Positions 46,843 through 55,613 of a stretch of DNA of 64,000 bases are shown here, in pieces. How positions within the stretch are numbered: the first letter of the stretch is position 1; the number at the start of each line of letters is the position of its first letter. A model generated the notes under the pieces. It searched no databases and was not told the DNA's origin. It saw only the letters and a program-made list of their open reading frames with translations. Both the position numbers and the translations under genes were made by a program. Source of the DNA: Deferribacteres bacterium (lineage in GTDB: Bacteria; Zhuqueibacterota; Zhuqueibacteria; Zhuqueibacterales; Geothermadaptataceae); contig JACKDE010000001.1 of the NCBI GenBank assembly GCA_020633675.1, positions 1,284,837-1,348,836 on the forward strand, given 5' to 3'.

Positions 46843-49407
46843 TTATTCTTTTGCCTTGAATAGATGGTGCAATGTGCTTTTCCATGATTTGGGAGCACTG
46901 CCGGCTGGAATTTGTATTTCAGTCGGTGAGACATCCCAAATATCTTCGGCATATTCCTGAATCGTACGATCACTCGAGAATACACCCATATTGGCGACGT
47001 TCAGGATAGACATTTTGGCCCAGCGCCGTTGATCATCGAAAGCTTCGTTGACCTTTTCCTGACAGGCGATATAGTTTTCATATCCTGCCAACAGCATATA
47101 GTAGTCACCCTGATGCAGCAGCGAATCGATGATAGCGCGAAAACGCTCTGGTTCTTCAGATGAGAAGTGACCATTTGAAATCATGTCCAATGCTTTTTTA
47201 AGTTCCGGATTGCTGTTGTAATAGTCCCATGGATTGTAACCTTCCGCCCGCATGGTCATGATTTCATCTGCCTTCAAGCCAAAAATAAAGATGTTTTCTT
47301 CCCCAACTTCCTGAAGAATTTCGATGTTGGCGCCATCCAGCGTGCCGATAGTAATGGCGCCGTTCAGAGCGAATTTCATGTTGCCGGTACCCGATGCCTC
47401 CATGCCAGCGGTAGAAATTTGCTCGGACAAATCTGCAGCCGGAATCATTTTTTCTGCCAGCGAAACCGAGTAGTCTTCCAAAAACAAGACTTTGAGCCGG
47501 TCACCGACGTCAGGATCGCCATTGATGACCTCAGCAACATCGTTGATCAGCTTGATAATCAGTTTAGCCATTTTATAGCCAGGGGCAGCTTTGCCTGCGA
47601 AGAGAATAGTGCGTGGTGTGAATTTTTTTTCCGGCTGCGCTTTGATCCGATTATAAAGCGTGATAGCATGCAGAATGTTGAGAAGTTGCCGCTTGTATTC
47701 GTGAATGCGCTTGATCTGACAATCAAAAATGGAATCCACGTTCACACGAACGCTATACTTTTCAAAAATAAAATCAGCGAGTGCCTGTTTATTGGCTCGC
47801 TTGACCTTCTGCCACTTTTTCTGAAAACGAGAATCGTCGGCCAGCGACGCCAGGCTTTTGAGTTTATACAAGTCGAGCAACCAACCATCATCTCCAATCG
47901 TGCTGGTGATCAGCTCGGCGAGCCGTGGATTGCAAGCTTGCAACCAGCGGCGCTGCGAAATGCCGTTGGTTTTATTGGTGAACTTCTCAGGCCATAGCTC
48001 GGCAAAGTCTTTAAACAGTGTTTCGCGAATAATTTGCGAATGCAGCGCTGCCACGCCATTGACCTTGTGACTGCCGACAATTGCGAGGTAGGCCATGCGG
48101 ATGCGCTTTTCCGGTCCCTCTTCAATGATCGACATGCGACGCACACGATCTTCGTCGCCAGGGAAGCGTTGACGGATTTGCTCGATGAAGCGGCGGTTGA
48201 TCTCGTAAACGATCTGCAAATGCCTCGGCAGCAGTTGGCCGAAAAGGGTAACGCGCCATTTTTCCAGCGCTTCCGGCAAAATCGTATGATTTGTGTAAGC
48301 AAATACGCAGGTGCAGATTGACCAGGCTTTGTCCCAATCCAGATTTTCGATATCGAGAAACAAACGCATCAACTCGGCGATTGCCACAGCAGGGTGGGTG
48401 TCATTGAGCTGAATAGCAACTTTGTCCGGAAAATTATCGAAGTCATTATGTCGTAGTTTGTGCCGGCGCACGATGTCCTGCAGGGTCGCAGATACGAAGA
48501 AATACTCTTGTTTCAGTCGTAGCTCGCGTCCGCGCATTTTTTCATCGTTTGGATAAAGTACGCGTGAGATCGTTTCCGATTCCACTTTGTGCTCAACGGC
48601 CTTCTCATAATCACCATGGTTAAAATAGGTCAAGTCAAATGCCTTGCTGGATTTTGCCGCCCACAGACGCAGGTGATTCACTGTGTTGTTGCGGTGCCCC
48701 GGCACCGGCGTATCATATGCAATTGCGCGTACATCGTCAGTCTCGAGCCACTCACTGATGAGCTTGCCGGATTCATCTGTGTACTGGTTGACATGGCCAT
48801 AAAACTGGATTTGGAAATAATAATCCGGGTGTTCGATTTCCCACGGATTGCCGAAATGCAGCCAGCCATCCGGAAATTCCACCTGCTCGCCATTGATGAT
48901 TTTTTGTGCGAAAATGCCATACTCATAGCGAATGCCGTAACCGTAGCATGGCAATTTAAGCGTGGCCATCGAGTCGAGAAAGCATGCCGCCAGTCTGCCC
49001 AGCCCGCCATTGCCCAGACCAGCATCTGGCTCGATCGCTTCCAGTTCATCCAGTTCAAGCCCAAGTTCAGCAAGGGCTTCACGCATGTTTTCTTCCAGGC
49101 CGAGATTGATCAGGGCGTTGTGCATCAATCTGCCGGTCAGGTATTCCATCGACAGGTAGTAAACGCGCTTGACGTCCTTTTTATAATAGGTGTGTTGGGT
49201 TTCCACCCAGCGTTCGATCAGCCGGTCACGGGTGGTTAGTGCCAGACTTTTATAAAAATCCAGCATGGTGGCGGAGTTTTCATCTTTTGCAAAAGAATAC
49301 TCGAGATGATTCACGAAGGACAACATCAGCGATTCGATGTCAGAGCCTTGAAAGTCATTGGTCGTCGGCGACAGTTTGGACAAAGGAAACCTGTTTTTGG
49401 GGGCCAT
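46843..49407 (-). CDS. glgP: Glycogen/maltodextrin phosphorylase
   Basis: A full-length GT35 phosphorylase (854 aa). EPDAGLGNGGLGRLAACFLDSMATL is the family start region. The catalytic core contains FAGKAAPGY, then EASGTGNMKFALNGAITIGTLDG with the PLP-binding lysine. It releases glucose-1-phosphate from glycogen. ATG 49407 is preferred to an upstream TTG (49452) that would overlap the preceding gene. The upstream neighbour, a GNAT-nitrilase, ends 31 bp before it. Downstream, GGCTCGC/GCGAGCC (46790-46816) can form a hairpin but lacks a T-run. Confidence 0.96.
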   Translation of the reverse strand: MAPKNRFPLSKLSPTTNDFQGSDIESLMLSFVNHLEYSFAKDENSATMLDFYKSLALTTRDRLIERWVETQHTYYKKDVKRVYYLSMEYLTGRLMHNALINLGLEENMREALAELGLELDELEAIEPDAGLGNGGLGRLAACFLDSMATLKLPCYGYGIRYEYGIFAQKIINGEQVEFPDGWLHFGNPWEIEHPDYYFQIQFYGHVNQYTDESGKLISEWLETDDVRAIAYDTPVPGHRNNTVNHLRLWAAKSSKAFDLTYFNHGDYEKAVEHKVESETISRVLYPNDEKMRGRELRLKQEYFFVSATLQDIVRRHKLRHNDFDNFPDKVAIQLNDTHPAVAIAELMRLFLDIENLDWDKAWSICTCVFAYTNHTILPEALEKWRVTLFGQLLPRHLQIVYEINRRFIEQIRQRFPGDEDRVRRMSIIEEGPEKRIRMAYLAIVGSHKVNGVAALHSQIIRETLFKDFAELWPEKFTNKTNGISQRRWLQACNPRLAELITSTIGDDGWLLDLYKLKSLASLADDSRFQKKWQKVKRANKQALADFIFEKYSVRVNVDSIFDCQIKRIHEYKRQLLNILHAITLYNRIKAQPEKKFTPRTILFAGKAAPGYKMAKLIIKLINDVAEVINGDPDVGDRLKVLFLEDYSVSLAEKMIPAADLSEQISTAGMEASGTGNMKFALNGAITIGTLDGANIEILQEVGEENIFIFGLKADEIMTMRAEGYNPWDYYNSNPELKKALDMISNGHFSSEEPERFRAIIDSLLHQGDYYMLLAGYENYIACQEKVNEAFDDQRRWAKMSILNVANMGVFSSDRTIQEYAEDIWDVSPTEIQIPAGSAPKSWKSTLHHLFKAKE

Positions 49408-49438
49408 AATACTCGCTTTTAGATTGATCAGATGACGG

Positions 49439-50974
49439 TTATTTTTTTTCAATCACATCATAAATATCCTTACGGCGGTCGATCCAGTTGCGGACCGTGC
49501 CGTCCAGGCGATTGCGTTTCAGCAAGTCGAGGTCGACGTCAGCGATAACGACAGTCTCGATGTTTGCCTGGCATTCCGCTGCAATGCCTTCGCGTGAGAA
49601 CGGGAAATCCGAGGGCGTGAAGATCGCGGATTGTGCATAATTGATATCAATATTGTCAACAAAAGGCAGGTTTCCAACACAGCCTGCCGTTGCGACGAAG
49701 GTTTGATTCTCAATAGCGCGTGCCTGCGCACAATAGCGCACACGCAGATAGCCGTGCCGTTCATCGGTGCAAAATGGCACGAAAATAATTTGCGCTCCTT
49801 TTTGAGTGGCCATTCGTCCGAGCTCGGGAAACTCGATGTCGTAGCAGATTTGAATGGAAATTTTGCCGCGGTCGGTCTCGAAAACCTGCAGGGAATCGCC
49901 CGCTTTCACACCCCACCAGCGCCGTTCATTCGGTGTAATATGCAGTTTATATTGCTTGTCAATGCTGCCGTCGCGTTTGAAAAGATAGGCGATGTTATAG
50001 ATATCGCCATTCTCTTCGGTATAATGCGAGCCACCTATAATGTTGACATTGTAGTTGATCGCGAGCTTTTGGAAAAGATCGATGTACTGGCTGGTAAAGC
50101 TGGCGAGTGTGCGCACGGCCTTGCCCGGCCGCTCGCGAGGTAAAAACGACAGGAGTTGCAACGTGAAAATCTCAGGGAAAACAGCAAAGTCCGACTTGTA
50201 ACCCGATGCAATATCGACAAAATACTCGCATTGTTGCGCGAAGTCATCGAAGGAGTTGATTTTGCGCAGATTGTACTGCACCGAACAAATGCGTACAGGA
50301 AATGAAAATAGCGTGCGGTGTGTTGGCTTGGGATCGTAATGCCAGTTGACCCATTCCAGCAGCAGCGCAAATCCTTGCGATTCAGCGTCTGACTGCATGT
50401 AGTCGGTGATGATGCGCTTGAGATAGAAGCCATTGGCTAACTGAAACGTCAGCACAGGATCGTAAAATTCCTTCGCTTGTACCCGGTCAACATATTCATA
50501 AATGTCCATTTTGTCAGCGTATTTGTGATAATTGGGTACGCGTCCACCGATCACGATGCGTTTCAGGTTGAGCTTGTGTACCAAATCTTTGCGGGCATGG
50601 TACAAGCGCCGGCCGATTTTCATGCCGCGGAATTCAGGGTCGACCATGACTTCGATACCATAGAGCGTGTCGCCCTCCGGGTCATGGTTGCTGATATAGC
50701 CACCATCTGAAATATCCTGCCAGGAGTGCTTTTCGCCATATTCATCGAAATCGATAATCAGGCTGCTGGATGAGCCGATGATTCTGCCCTGGTATTCAAC
50801 ACAAAGCTGGCCTTGCGGAAACGTCTCAAGCTGGCTGGCGATTTGTTCCTTGCCCCAGGGCTGCATGCCTGGGAAGCATTTCAATGCCAGCTCGTAAATC
50901 TGCTCATAATCATTCAAGGTGATGGGGCGAACCTGAATGTTTTTTTGCAGGGTATTCAAATCCAATTTTTTCAT
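49439..50974 (-). CDS. GNAT acetyltransferase-nitrilase fusion protein
   Basis: Residues ~14-215 are a GNAT domain (YGIEVMVDPEFRGMKIGRRLY is its acetyl-CoA-binding motif). Residues ~225-505 are a carbon-nitrogen hydrolase with the Glu-Lys-Cys triad: FAVFPEIFT, YKLHITPNE and IQICYDIEFPE. This two-domain arrangement is a known family (Bacillus YhcX type), probably an amidase with an attached acyl-transfer function; the substrate is unknown. It may be co-transcribed with the glycogen phosphorylase gene, although no pathway links them. Confidence 0.9.
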   Translation of the reverse strand: MKKLDLNTLQKNIQVRPITLNDYEQIYELALKCFPGMQPWGKEQIASQLETFPQGQLCVEYQGRIIGSSSSLIIDFDEYGEKHSWQDISDGGYISNHDPEGDTLYGIEVMVDPEFRGMKIGRRLYHARKDLVHKLNLKRIVIGGRVPNYHKYADKMDIYEYVDRVQAKEFYDPVLTFQLANGFYLKRIITDYMQSDAESQGFALLLEWVNWHYDPKPTHRTLFSFPVRICSVQYNLRKINSFDDFAQQCEYFVDIASGYKSDFAVFPEIFTLQLLSFLPRERPGKAVRTLASFTSQYIDLFQKLAINYNVNIIGGSHYTEENGDIYNIAYLFKRDGSIDKQYKLHITPNERRWWGVKAGDSLQVFETDRGKISIQICYDIEFPELGRMATQKGAQIIFVPFCTDERHGYLRVRYCAQARAIENQTFVATAGCVGNLPFVDNIDINYAQSAIFTPSDFPFSREGIAAECQANIETVVIADVDLDLLKRNRLDGTVRNWIDRRKDIYDVIEKK

Positions 50975-51136
50975 TTATTCGATAGCCTTTTGCTATGAGG
51001 TTCTGAAAATGTGGGTCTATTTTAGCAAAAAATCGGGAAATGCCAACAAAAAAATTGAATCCTGGAGCTTGGGAGCGCTTTAATAAAAAGCTTTTTGGGA
51101 ATGATTATCAAAGGATACAGTGCATTCAAAAATAAA

Positions 51137-51164
51137 AAAAGCTCACCAAAATTGATGAGCTTTT
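51137..51164 (-). terminator. Intrinsic terminator of the 43-aa membrane-protein gene
   Basis: On the minus strand AAAAGCTCA/TGAGCTTTT arms (51156-51164 and 51137-51145) form a 9-bp hairpin followed by TTTTTTTATTTTT. It lies about 90 nt after the stop of the small gene at 51253, and also marks the region upstream of the GNAT-nitrilase gene. Confidence 0.82.
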
Positions 51165-51252
51165 ATCGGATCAAACATGTTTTCATGTCGTGCTGAGCCA
51201 CAGAATTAAAGGATGCCTCGAGTTTGGTTTGCGAACATTGCTGTCATCGATT

Positions 51253-51384
51253 TTACCGTAAATACAGCGAAATACCATAGACAATGACCAGCACGAAACT
51301 CGCAATTAAAATACCGAAAAAGATGTATACATCGTACGGTGTTTTTTTGTTGGCGGCTGGCGCGATAGACTTTGACTTGGACAT
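51253..51384 (-). CDS. 43-aa single-helix membrane protein under sigma-54 control
   Basis: This short gene encodes 43 residues: a polar basic N-terminus (MSKSKSIAPAANKKTPYD) and one membrane helix (FGILIASFVLVIVYGISLYL), ending in Arg. Support for it being real is strong. TTTTTGGAG lies 6 nt before the ATG, a sigma-54-type promoter lies about 52 nt upstream, and an intrinsic terminator follows. The gene lies downstream of the NtrC-family activator on the same strand. Single-helix proteins of this size are often accessory subunits of oxidases, transporters or kinases; which partner is unknown. Confidence 0.8.
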   Translation of the reverse strand: MSKSKSIAPAANKKTPYDVYIFFGILIASFVLVIVYGISLYLR

Positions 51385-51447
51385 ATTAGCTCCAAAAATA
51401 GAATGAGTTCAAAATGTTTGGCATTTAAAACTGTCAATGTGGATGAT

Positions 51448-51464
51448 GGCAATTATGGAGCCAA
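51448..51464 (-). promoter_or_regulatory. Sigma-54 (-24/-12) promoter of the 43-aa gene
   Basis: Read on the minus strand the element is TTGGCTCCATAATTGCC: invariant GG and GC separated by exactly 10 nt, with TTGGC and TTGC cores. It sits about 65 nt before the ATG at 51384, with two inverted-repeat sites upstream (centres about 72 and 149 nt away). Confidence 0.75.
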
Positions 51465-51526
51465 AGGCAGATGGCAAAATATGAGGTGGAAAATGGCTGG
51501 AATGTGGAGGTGAGATAAAAAATGTT

Positions 51527-51539
51527 TTGCAAATTGCAC
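51527..51539. promoter_or_regulatory. Candidate activator site, copy 2 (one mismatch)
   Basis: TTGCA-AAT-TGCAC matches the repeat TTGCA-N3-TGCAA at nine of ten arm positions. It lies 72 nt upstream of the -24 element of the 43-aa gene, a usual distance for an enhancer-binding protein. Confidence 0.5.
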
Positions 51540-51602
51540 GGTCTGAAAGGCTCGCGAAAGCAATTCAAATAGCAAGCTTTTAAAAATCAAACAATTATGT
51601 AG

Positions 51603-51617
51603 ATTGCAAAATGCAAT
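51603..51617. promoter_or_regulatory. Candidate activator site, copy 1
   Basis: ATTGCA-AAA-TGCAAT is a perfect inverted repeat with 6-bp arms and 3-nt spacer. The 13-bp core is identical to the site at 54974-54986. It lies just past the stop of the activator gene and about 149 nt upstream of the sigma-54 promoter of the 43-aa gene. Confidence 0.65.
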
Positions 51618-51624
51618 GGCAGGG

Positions 51625-52959
51625 CTAAATGCCATATTTTTTGCGTTTGCGCCATAGCGTTGCCGGGTCGATGCCGAGCAAGCTTGCCGCATGATCGTAA
51701 TCCCGCGCTTGCTGCAAAACGCGTTTGATGTGGAGTTTTTCCATTTCTTCCAACGAAAGCAAGGATTCCTGCGCCGTACCCGTCGGTTGCAGTTCTTCAG
51801 GCAATTGTTCGAGATCGATTTTCCGATTCCGGCTCAGCACGATCGCACGCTGAATGACATTATCAAGCTCACGGACATTTCCACTCCAGCGGTAGCTTCG
51901 TAATGCGCGCAAGGCGCGGTCTGTCACTTTTGTACCAGATTCAGGTGCATATCGGTTGAGGAAGTGATCGATCAACAGCAAGATATCTTCCGGACGTTCG
52001 CGCAAAGGCAGCATTTTTAATCTTACGCCGTTCAGTCGGTAAAAGAGATCGTCGCGAAAACTGCCTTCTTTGATCGCTTCATCGAGGTTTTTATTGGTGG
52101 CTGCGATGATGCGGACATCGACTTTTTGAGGTTCACTTTCGCCGACACGCTCAAATTCTTTTTGTTGCAGGACGCGCAAGAGTTTAGCCTGCAGTGCCGC
52201 TGAAAGCTCAGCAATTTCATCGAGAAAGATCGTACCACCGTGCGCAAGCTCAAAACGCCCCTTGCGGTCTTTCAGTGCTCCGGTAAAGGCGCCTTTGACG
52301 TGTCCGAAAAGTTCACTTTCCAGCAGACTCTCCGGAATGGCTGCACAGTTGACCTTCACCAGCGGCTTGCTGGCGCGCGCACTGTTTCTATGGATCGTCT
52401 CTGCCATAAGCTCTTTGCCTGTACCGCTTTCACCTTCGATGATGATGCTGAGCTGGCTATCGGCAACCCGATTGGCCAAATCGATGATTGCCAATGTAGC
52501 TTTGTTCTGCGTGATAAATTCACCGGCCTCTACCTTGTTCGCAGCGACGATCTGACGCAATTCCCGCACTTCAGAGCTGAGTTGGTGATGCGCCATTGCA
52601 CGTTGCGTAAAAAGCTGCAACTCTTTGAGCTCAAATGGCTTTTGCAGATAATCGTATGCGCCATTCTTGATGGCTTCGATGGCCGTTTCGATGGAGCCAT
52701 GTGCGGTGATGATGGTAACTGTGATATGCGGAGCTTGCTTATTTAGCAAAGCAAGTACATCCATGCCATCCAGGGGCGCCATGCGCAAATCCACAAACGC
52801 CAAAGCAAAATCATTGGCACTGACCAGCTCGCTGACCTCTGCAGAATTCCTGCAAAGGATAGTCTCGAAACCCAGTGCATCGAAGCAAATTGCCATGGTA
52901 TTGAGGATATTTTCTTCGTCATCCACAACTAAAATTTGCGCTTTGGTCTGCGACATCAT
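51625..52959 (-). CDS. NtrC-family sigma-54-dependent response regulator
   Basis: The receiver (1-120) has Asp13/Asp14, phospho-Asp57 in LAFVDLRM and the YLQKPFE lysine. The AAA+ domain (~140-375) has Walker A GESGTGKEL, the sigma-54-contacting GAFTGA loop (HVKGAFTGALKD) and Walker B GGTIFLDEI. A Fis-type helix-turn-helix ends the protein (HAASLLGIDPATLWRKRKK). It would activate sigma-54 promoters on phosphorylation. ATG 52959 (or the adjacent 52956) lies 4 bp after the kinase stop. The architecture and pairing resemble AlgB. Confidence 0.94.
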   Translation of the reverse strand: MMSQTKAQILVVDDEENILNTMAICFDALGFETILCRNSAEVSELVSANDFALAFVDLRMAPLDGMDVLALLNKQAPHITVTIITAHGSIETAIEAIKNGAYDYLQKPFELKELQLFTQRAMAHHQLSSEVRELRQIVAANKVEAGEFITQNKATLAIIDLANRVADSQLSIIIEGESGTGKELMAETIHRNSARASKPLVKVNCAAIPESLLESELFGHVKGAFTGALKDRKGRFELAHGGTIFLDEIAELSAALQAKLLRVLQQKEFERVGESEPQKVDVRIIAATNKNLDEAIKEGSFRDDLFYRLNGVRLKMLPLRERPEDILLLIDHFLNRYAPESGTKVTDRALRALRSYRWSGNVRELDNVIQRAIVLSRNRKIDLEQLPEELQPTGTAQESLLSLEEMEKLHIKRVLQQARDYDHAASLLGIDPATLWRKRKKYGI

Positions 52960-52963
52960 CTTT

Positions 52964-54838
52964 TCACACAGTTTGAGGTTTTTCTTGAGAGTGCGATAAA
53001 GTGCGAAAAATCGGGATGCTAAAGAAAAAGCGGCTACCGACATTCACTTCGCTCTCTACCCAGATTTTCCCGCTATGCGCCCGCACCACTTCTCTGGCAA
53101 TTGCCAATCCAAGTCCAACGCTGCCCACAGTGGACGGCGCGCCCTTATCGAGTTGTACAAACTTGTCAAAAATGGATTCCCTGGCATTTGCCGGAATGCC
53201 GACACCATTGTCCTCCACGCAAAACAGCAGGCGATCGTCTTCAGTATATACATTGAGCTGGATTTTGCCTTGTTCCGGCACACAACGGATCGCATTGCTG
53301 ATCAAGTTTGAAATGAGCCAGGAAAAGGACTGCTGATCGACCCAAACCTCAGGCAAGTCTGCTGCGATCCTGCGTTGAAGGGTGATGCTTTTTGCCTGAA
53401 TTTGGTGCTGCAAGGGCTGCAAAGCCGAATCGATCAATTCGGGAATGTTGGTTGGCAAAAATTCCAGTGGCAGTACGCCCGATTCGAGCTTGGAGAGCTC
53501 AAGCAATTGCTTGAGAAGACGCGCCATTCGCTCGTAATCCTGTTTGGCACGCTGCAGCAATTCGAGCTGTTTAGGTGCAAGTGGTCCGAGTATCTCCTGC
53601 AAAAGAATGTCCAAAGACATGCTCAGGGATGTTAGCGGCGTGCGGAACTCATGCGACACCGTTGCCATAAAATTGGATTTCATCTGCTCCAGCATCTTCA
53701 ATGGGGTCACGTCCAGAAGCAACGTCGCGACGCCGAATGAATGTCCCTGTTCATCCAGGATGTGCTGTTTTTTGACGCGCAAAAATATGGTATTCTCATG
53801 CTGCGTTAGGCTGATCAACTGCTCAGAGTTTTGCGCATCGGGATTTGTCATACTGGCGCTTTTTAGCGCCTGGCGCATCTTTGAATCAGCAATAACTTGA
53901 TCGATCGTCTCATTTTGCCACTGCCCACTGAGTTGCAAAAGCGATTGCGCGGCAGCATTGAGCAATAAAATGCGATCATCTGCGTCTGTAACGATGATTG
54001 CATCTGGAATGTTGTCAACAATGGCTGCTGATTTTTTTTGTTCCTGCATCAGCCGACCGATATTCAGACGTTCGAACTCACGCAACTTCTCGCTCATCCG
54101 GTTAAATTCTCGTCCCAGCATAGCCAATTCATCATTGGATTGCAAATGCACACGCTGATCAAGTTGGCCTTCTGCAATGTTGCGCACAGATTGTGTTAGT
54201 GTAGCGATGGGGCGCAAAATGAAACGCGCAAAGTAAATCGCCGCCAGAATGCTGATCAGAATCGCGCAACCGGAAACAGTGATGACAAAAAGCGCAGCCT
54301 TGCGTGAAATGGAGCGTGCTGTTCGCTCCGCTTCACGCAGCAAGCTGGTGTTGATCAAACCGATCTGCTGGCATCGTTCTTTGAGTTGATGTGTTATTGG
54401 CACAATCGTCAGATTGCGATAAAGCCGCATTTCGCGGTCGGCGCCGATTGTGCGCAAATGCAGTTGCAAGGTATCAGATGCAGCGAGATAATGCTGGTAA
54501 AGCGAATCGATACCGGCTAATATTGTCGTTTCTTGCTCGTAGATGGCGCTGCGATCTGCTTGCTCAAAGGCGTGCAAAAATTCATTTTGATTTTGATCAA
54601 ATACGGCTTGCAGCGAATCTGCGCTCTCAAAAAACATTGCCAATGAAGCTTTTTCCTGCGCCTCAAGTGCTTTCACCATTTTTTCTGCCGCAAGGATGCT
54701 CTCAAAGTTTTCATTTAATATCTGGTTGATCGAGTCGCGCAAATTGGAGATTTGAAAAATAGCAAACAGGCTGATGCTAATGGCGATAACAACCAAAACA
54801 AAGTAACTCAATCCCATCTTGTGGCGCAGTGTTTTCAA
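52964..54838 (-). CDS. KinB-like sensor histidine kinase (4HB-HAMP-PAS-HisKA)
   Basis: Membrane helices at ~10-30 and ~182-204 enclose a ~150-residue, all-helical four-helix-bundle-like periplasmic sensor. HAMP (~205-258), PAS (~268-378, DNIPDAIIVTDADDRILLLN), HisKA with His396 (MATVSHEFRTPLTSL) and a HATPase (DNGVGIPANARESIFDKF, GLGLAIAREVV) follow. The layout matches KinB/NtrY-type kinases that control NtrC-family regulators, and the activator gene follows after 4 bp. It is divergent from the 123-aa protein gene. Confidence 0.92.
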   Translation of the reverse strand: MKTLRHKMGLSYFVLVVIAISISLFAIFQISNLRDSINQILNENFESILAAEKMVKALEAQEKASLAMFFESADSLQAVFDQNQNEFLHAFEQADRSAIYEQETTILAGIDSLYQHYLAASDTLQLHLRTIGADREMRLYRNLTIVPITHQLKERCQQIGLINTSLLREAERTARSISRKAALFVITVSGCAILISILAAIYFARFILRPIATLTQSVRNIAEGQLDQRVHLQSNDELAMLGREFNRMSEKLREFERLNIGRLMQEQKKSAAIVDNIPDAIIVTDADDRILLLNAAAQSLLQLSGQWQNETIDQVIADSKMRQALKSASMTNPDAQNSEQLISLTQHENTIFLRVKKQHILDEQGHSFGVATLLLDVTPLKMLEQMKSNFMATVSHEFRTPLTSLSMSLDILLQEILGPLAPKQLELLQRAKQDYERMARLLKQLLELSKLESGVLPLEFLPTNIPELIDSALQPLQHQIQAKSITLQRRIAADLPEVWVDQQSFSWLISNLISNAIRCVPEQGKIQLNVYTEDDRLLFCVEDNGVGIPANARESIFDKFVQLDKGAPSTVGSVGLGLAIAREVVRAHSGKIWVESEVNVGSRFFFSIPIFRTLSHSQEKPQTV

Positions 54839-54972
54839 TTTGCAAGTCCATTGAAAATGTAACTTGTCAGCATCATCATTTCGAACCTTCGAGGCAAATT
54901 AACTGACTTGAAGTCAAAAGTCAAGTGGCGCTAATTGCGGCGAAAAAATAATTTCAGAACGGATCGATCAAC

Positions 54973-54987
54973 CTTGCAAAATGCAAG
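54973..54987. promoter_or_regulatory. Candidate activator site, copy 3
   Basis: CTTGCA-AAA-TGCAAG, a perfect inverted repeat with 6-bp arms, shares its 13-bp core with the site at 51604-51616. Its centre is about 103 nt upstream of the -24 GG of the 123-aa gene promoter, and it may also serve the divergent kinase operon. Confidence 0.65.
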
Positions 54988-55080
54988 CAAAATGAGGGTT
55001 GTACATGCTGGTTTTTAAAAAACGAGTTTTTTTCCGGGAAGGACACCTTCACTTGTGAGCTGAAAATGGAGCCAGAGCAG

Positions 55081-55097
55081 TTGGCATTTCATTTGCT
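55081..55097 (+). promoter_or_regulatory. Sigma-54 (-24/-12) promoter of the 123-aa gene
   Basis: TTGGCATTTCATTTGCT has GG (55083-55084) and GC (55095-55096) 10 nt apart and matches the TTGGCA-N6-TTGCT consensus at all core bases. It lies about 145 nt before the ATG at 55242. Confidence 0.8.
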
Positions 55098-55241
55098 TTC
55101 AGGTTCAGGACGGGCAAGGATTGCCATCTAACTGTATCGAGCTGCCTGCAGAAGGATGCAAACGGGCAGCAACTCGGTTTGATGTGCGCTCTGCAATAAT
55201 TGTTCTCTACCAGGAAAAAGTGAATGTGAAAGGAATTTGCC

Positions 55242-55613
55242 ATGAAAAAAGCACATAAAAATTTGATTTGGGGTGTGTGCATCGCCTCGTTTTTTATCGC
55301 AATGGGTATGGCTGCCTATTTTGCGCCCAATCCAGATGAAGCCACCATCAAGGGCGTGGTCAATGCTGCCGAATGGGACGAAAATGACAATATTATTGCG
55401 GTATCCATTTCGGTAGTTTTGGAAAATGATGATGATGAAGAATTGCCCCAAGAAGCAATCGAAGAGTATTATGTGACGAAGAATGACAAGGCCAACGAGT
55501 TGATTGCGATGGTTGGCAAAACCGTTTTAGCTACAGGCAGCGTTGCAGAAGATGAAGATGGCGTGAAGTTTATCACGGTCAAATCTTTTAAAATTGTGGA
55601 AGACGAGAACTGA
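55242..55613 (+). CDS. Membrane-anchored small periplasmic protein, OB-fold-like
   Basis: The 123-aa product has an N-terminal helix (NLIWGVCIASFFIAMGMAAYF, ~8-28) that anchors or exports it. A compact beta-rich domain follows: ATIKGVVNAAEWDEND, YYVTKNDKANELIAMVGKTV, GVKFITVKSF. Its pattern resembles tRNA_anti-like/OB-fold envelope proteins of unknown function. It is very acidic (an ENDDDEE stretch at ~66). AAAGGA precedes the ATG. A near-consensus sigma-54 promoter and an activator-type repeat lie upstream, so it is probably a direct target of the adjacent two-component system. Confidence 0.82.
   Translation: MKKAHKNLIWGVCIASFFIAMGMAAYFAPNPDEATIKGVVNAAEWDENDNIIAVSISVVLENDDDEELPQEAIEEYYVTKNDKANELIAMVGKTVLATGSVAEDEDGVKFITVKSFKIVEDEN

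Larger units (their letters stand above)
54839..55241. other. Divergent control region of the kinase operon and the 123-aa gene
   Basis: 403 bp without coding sequence. It contains the inverted repeat at 54973-54987, the sigma-54 promoter at 55081-55097 (+) and AAAGGA before the ATG at 55242. No sigma-54 element facing the kinase gene is visible. Confidence 0.65.

Noticed and set aside
47930..47943. TTGCAAGCTTGCAA palindrome similar to the activator repeat
   Set aside because: Spacer is 4 nt rather than 3 and it lies inside the glycogen phosphorylase coding sequence.
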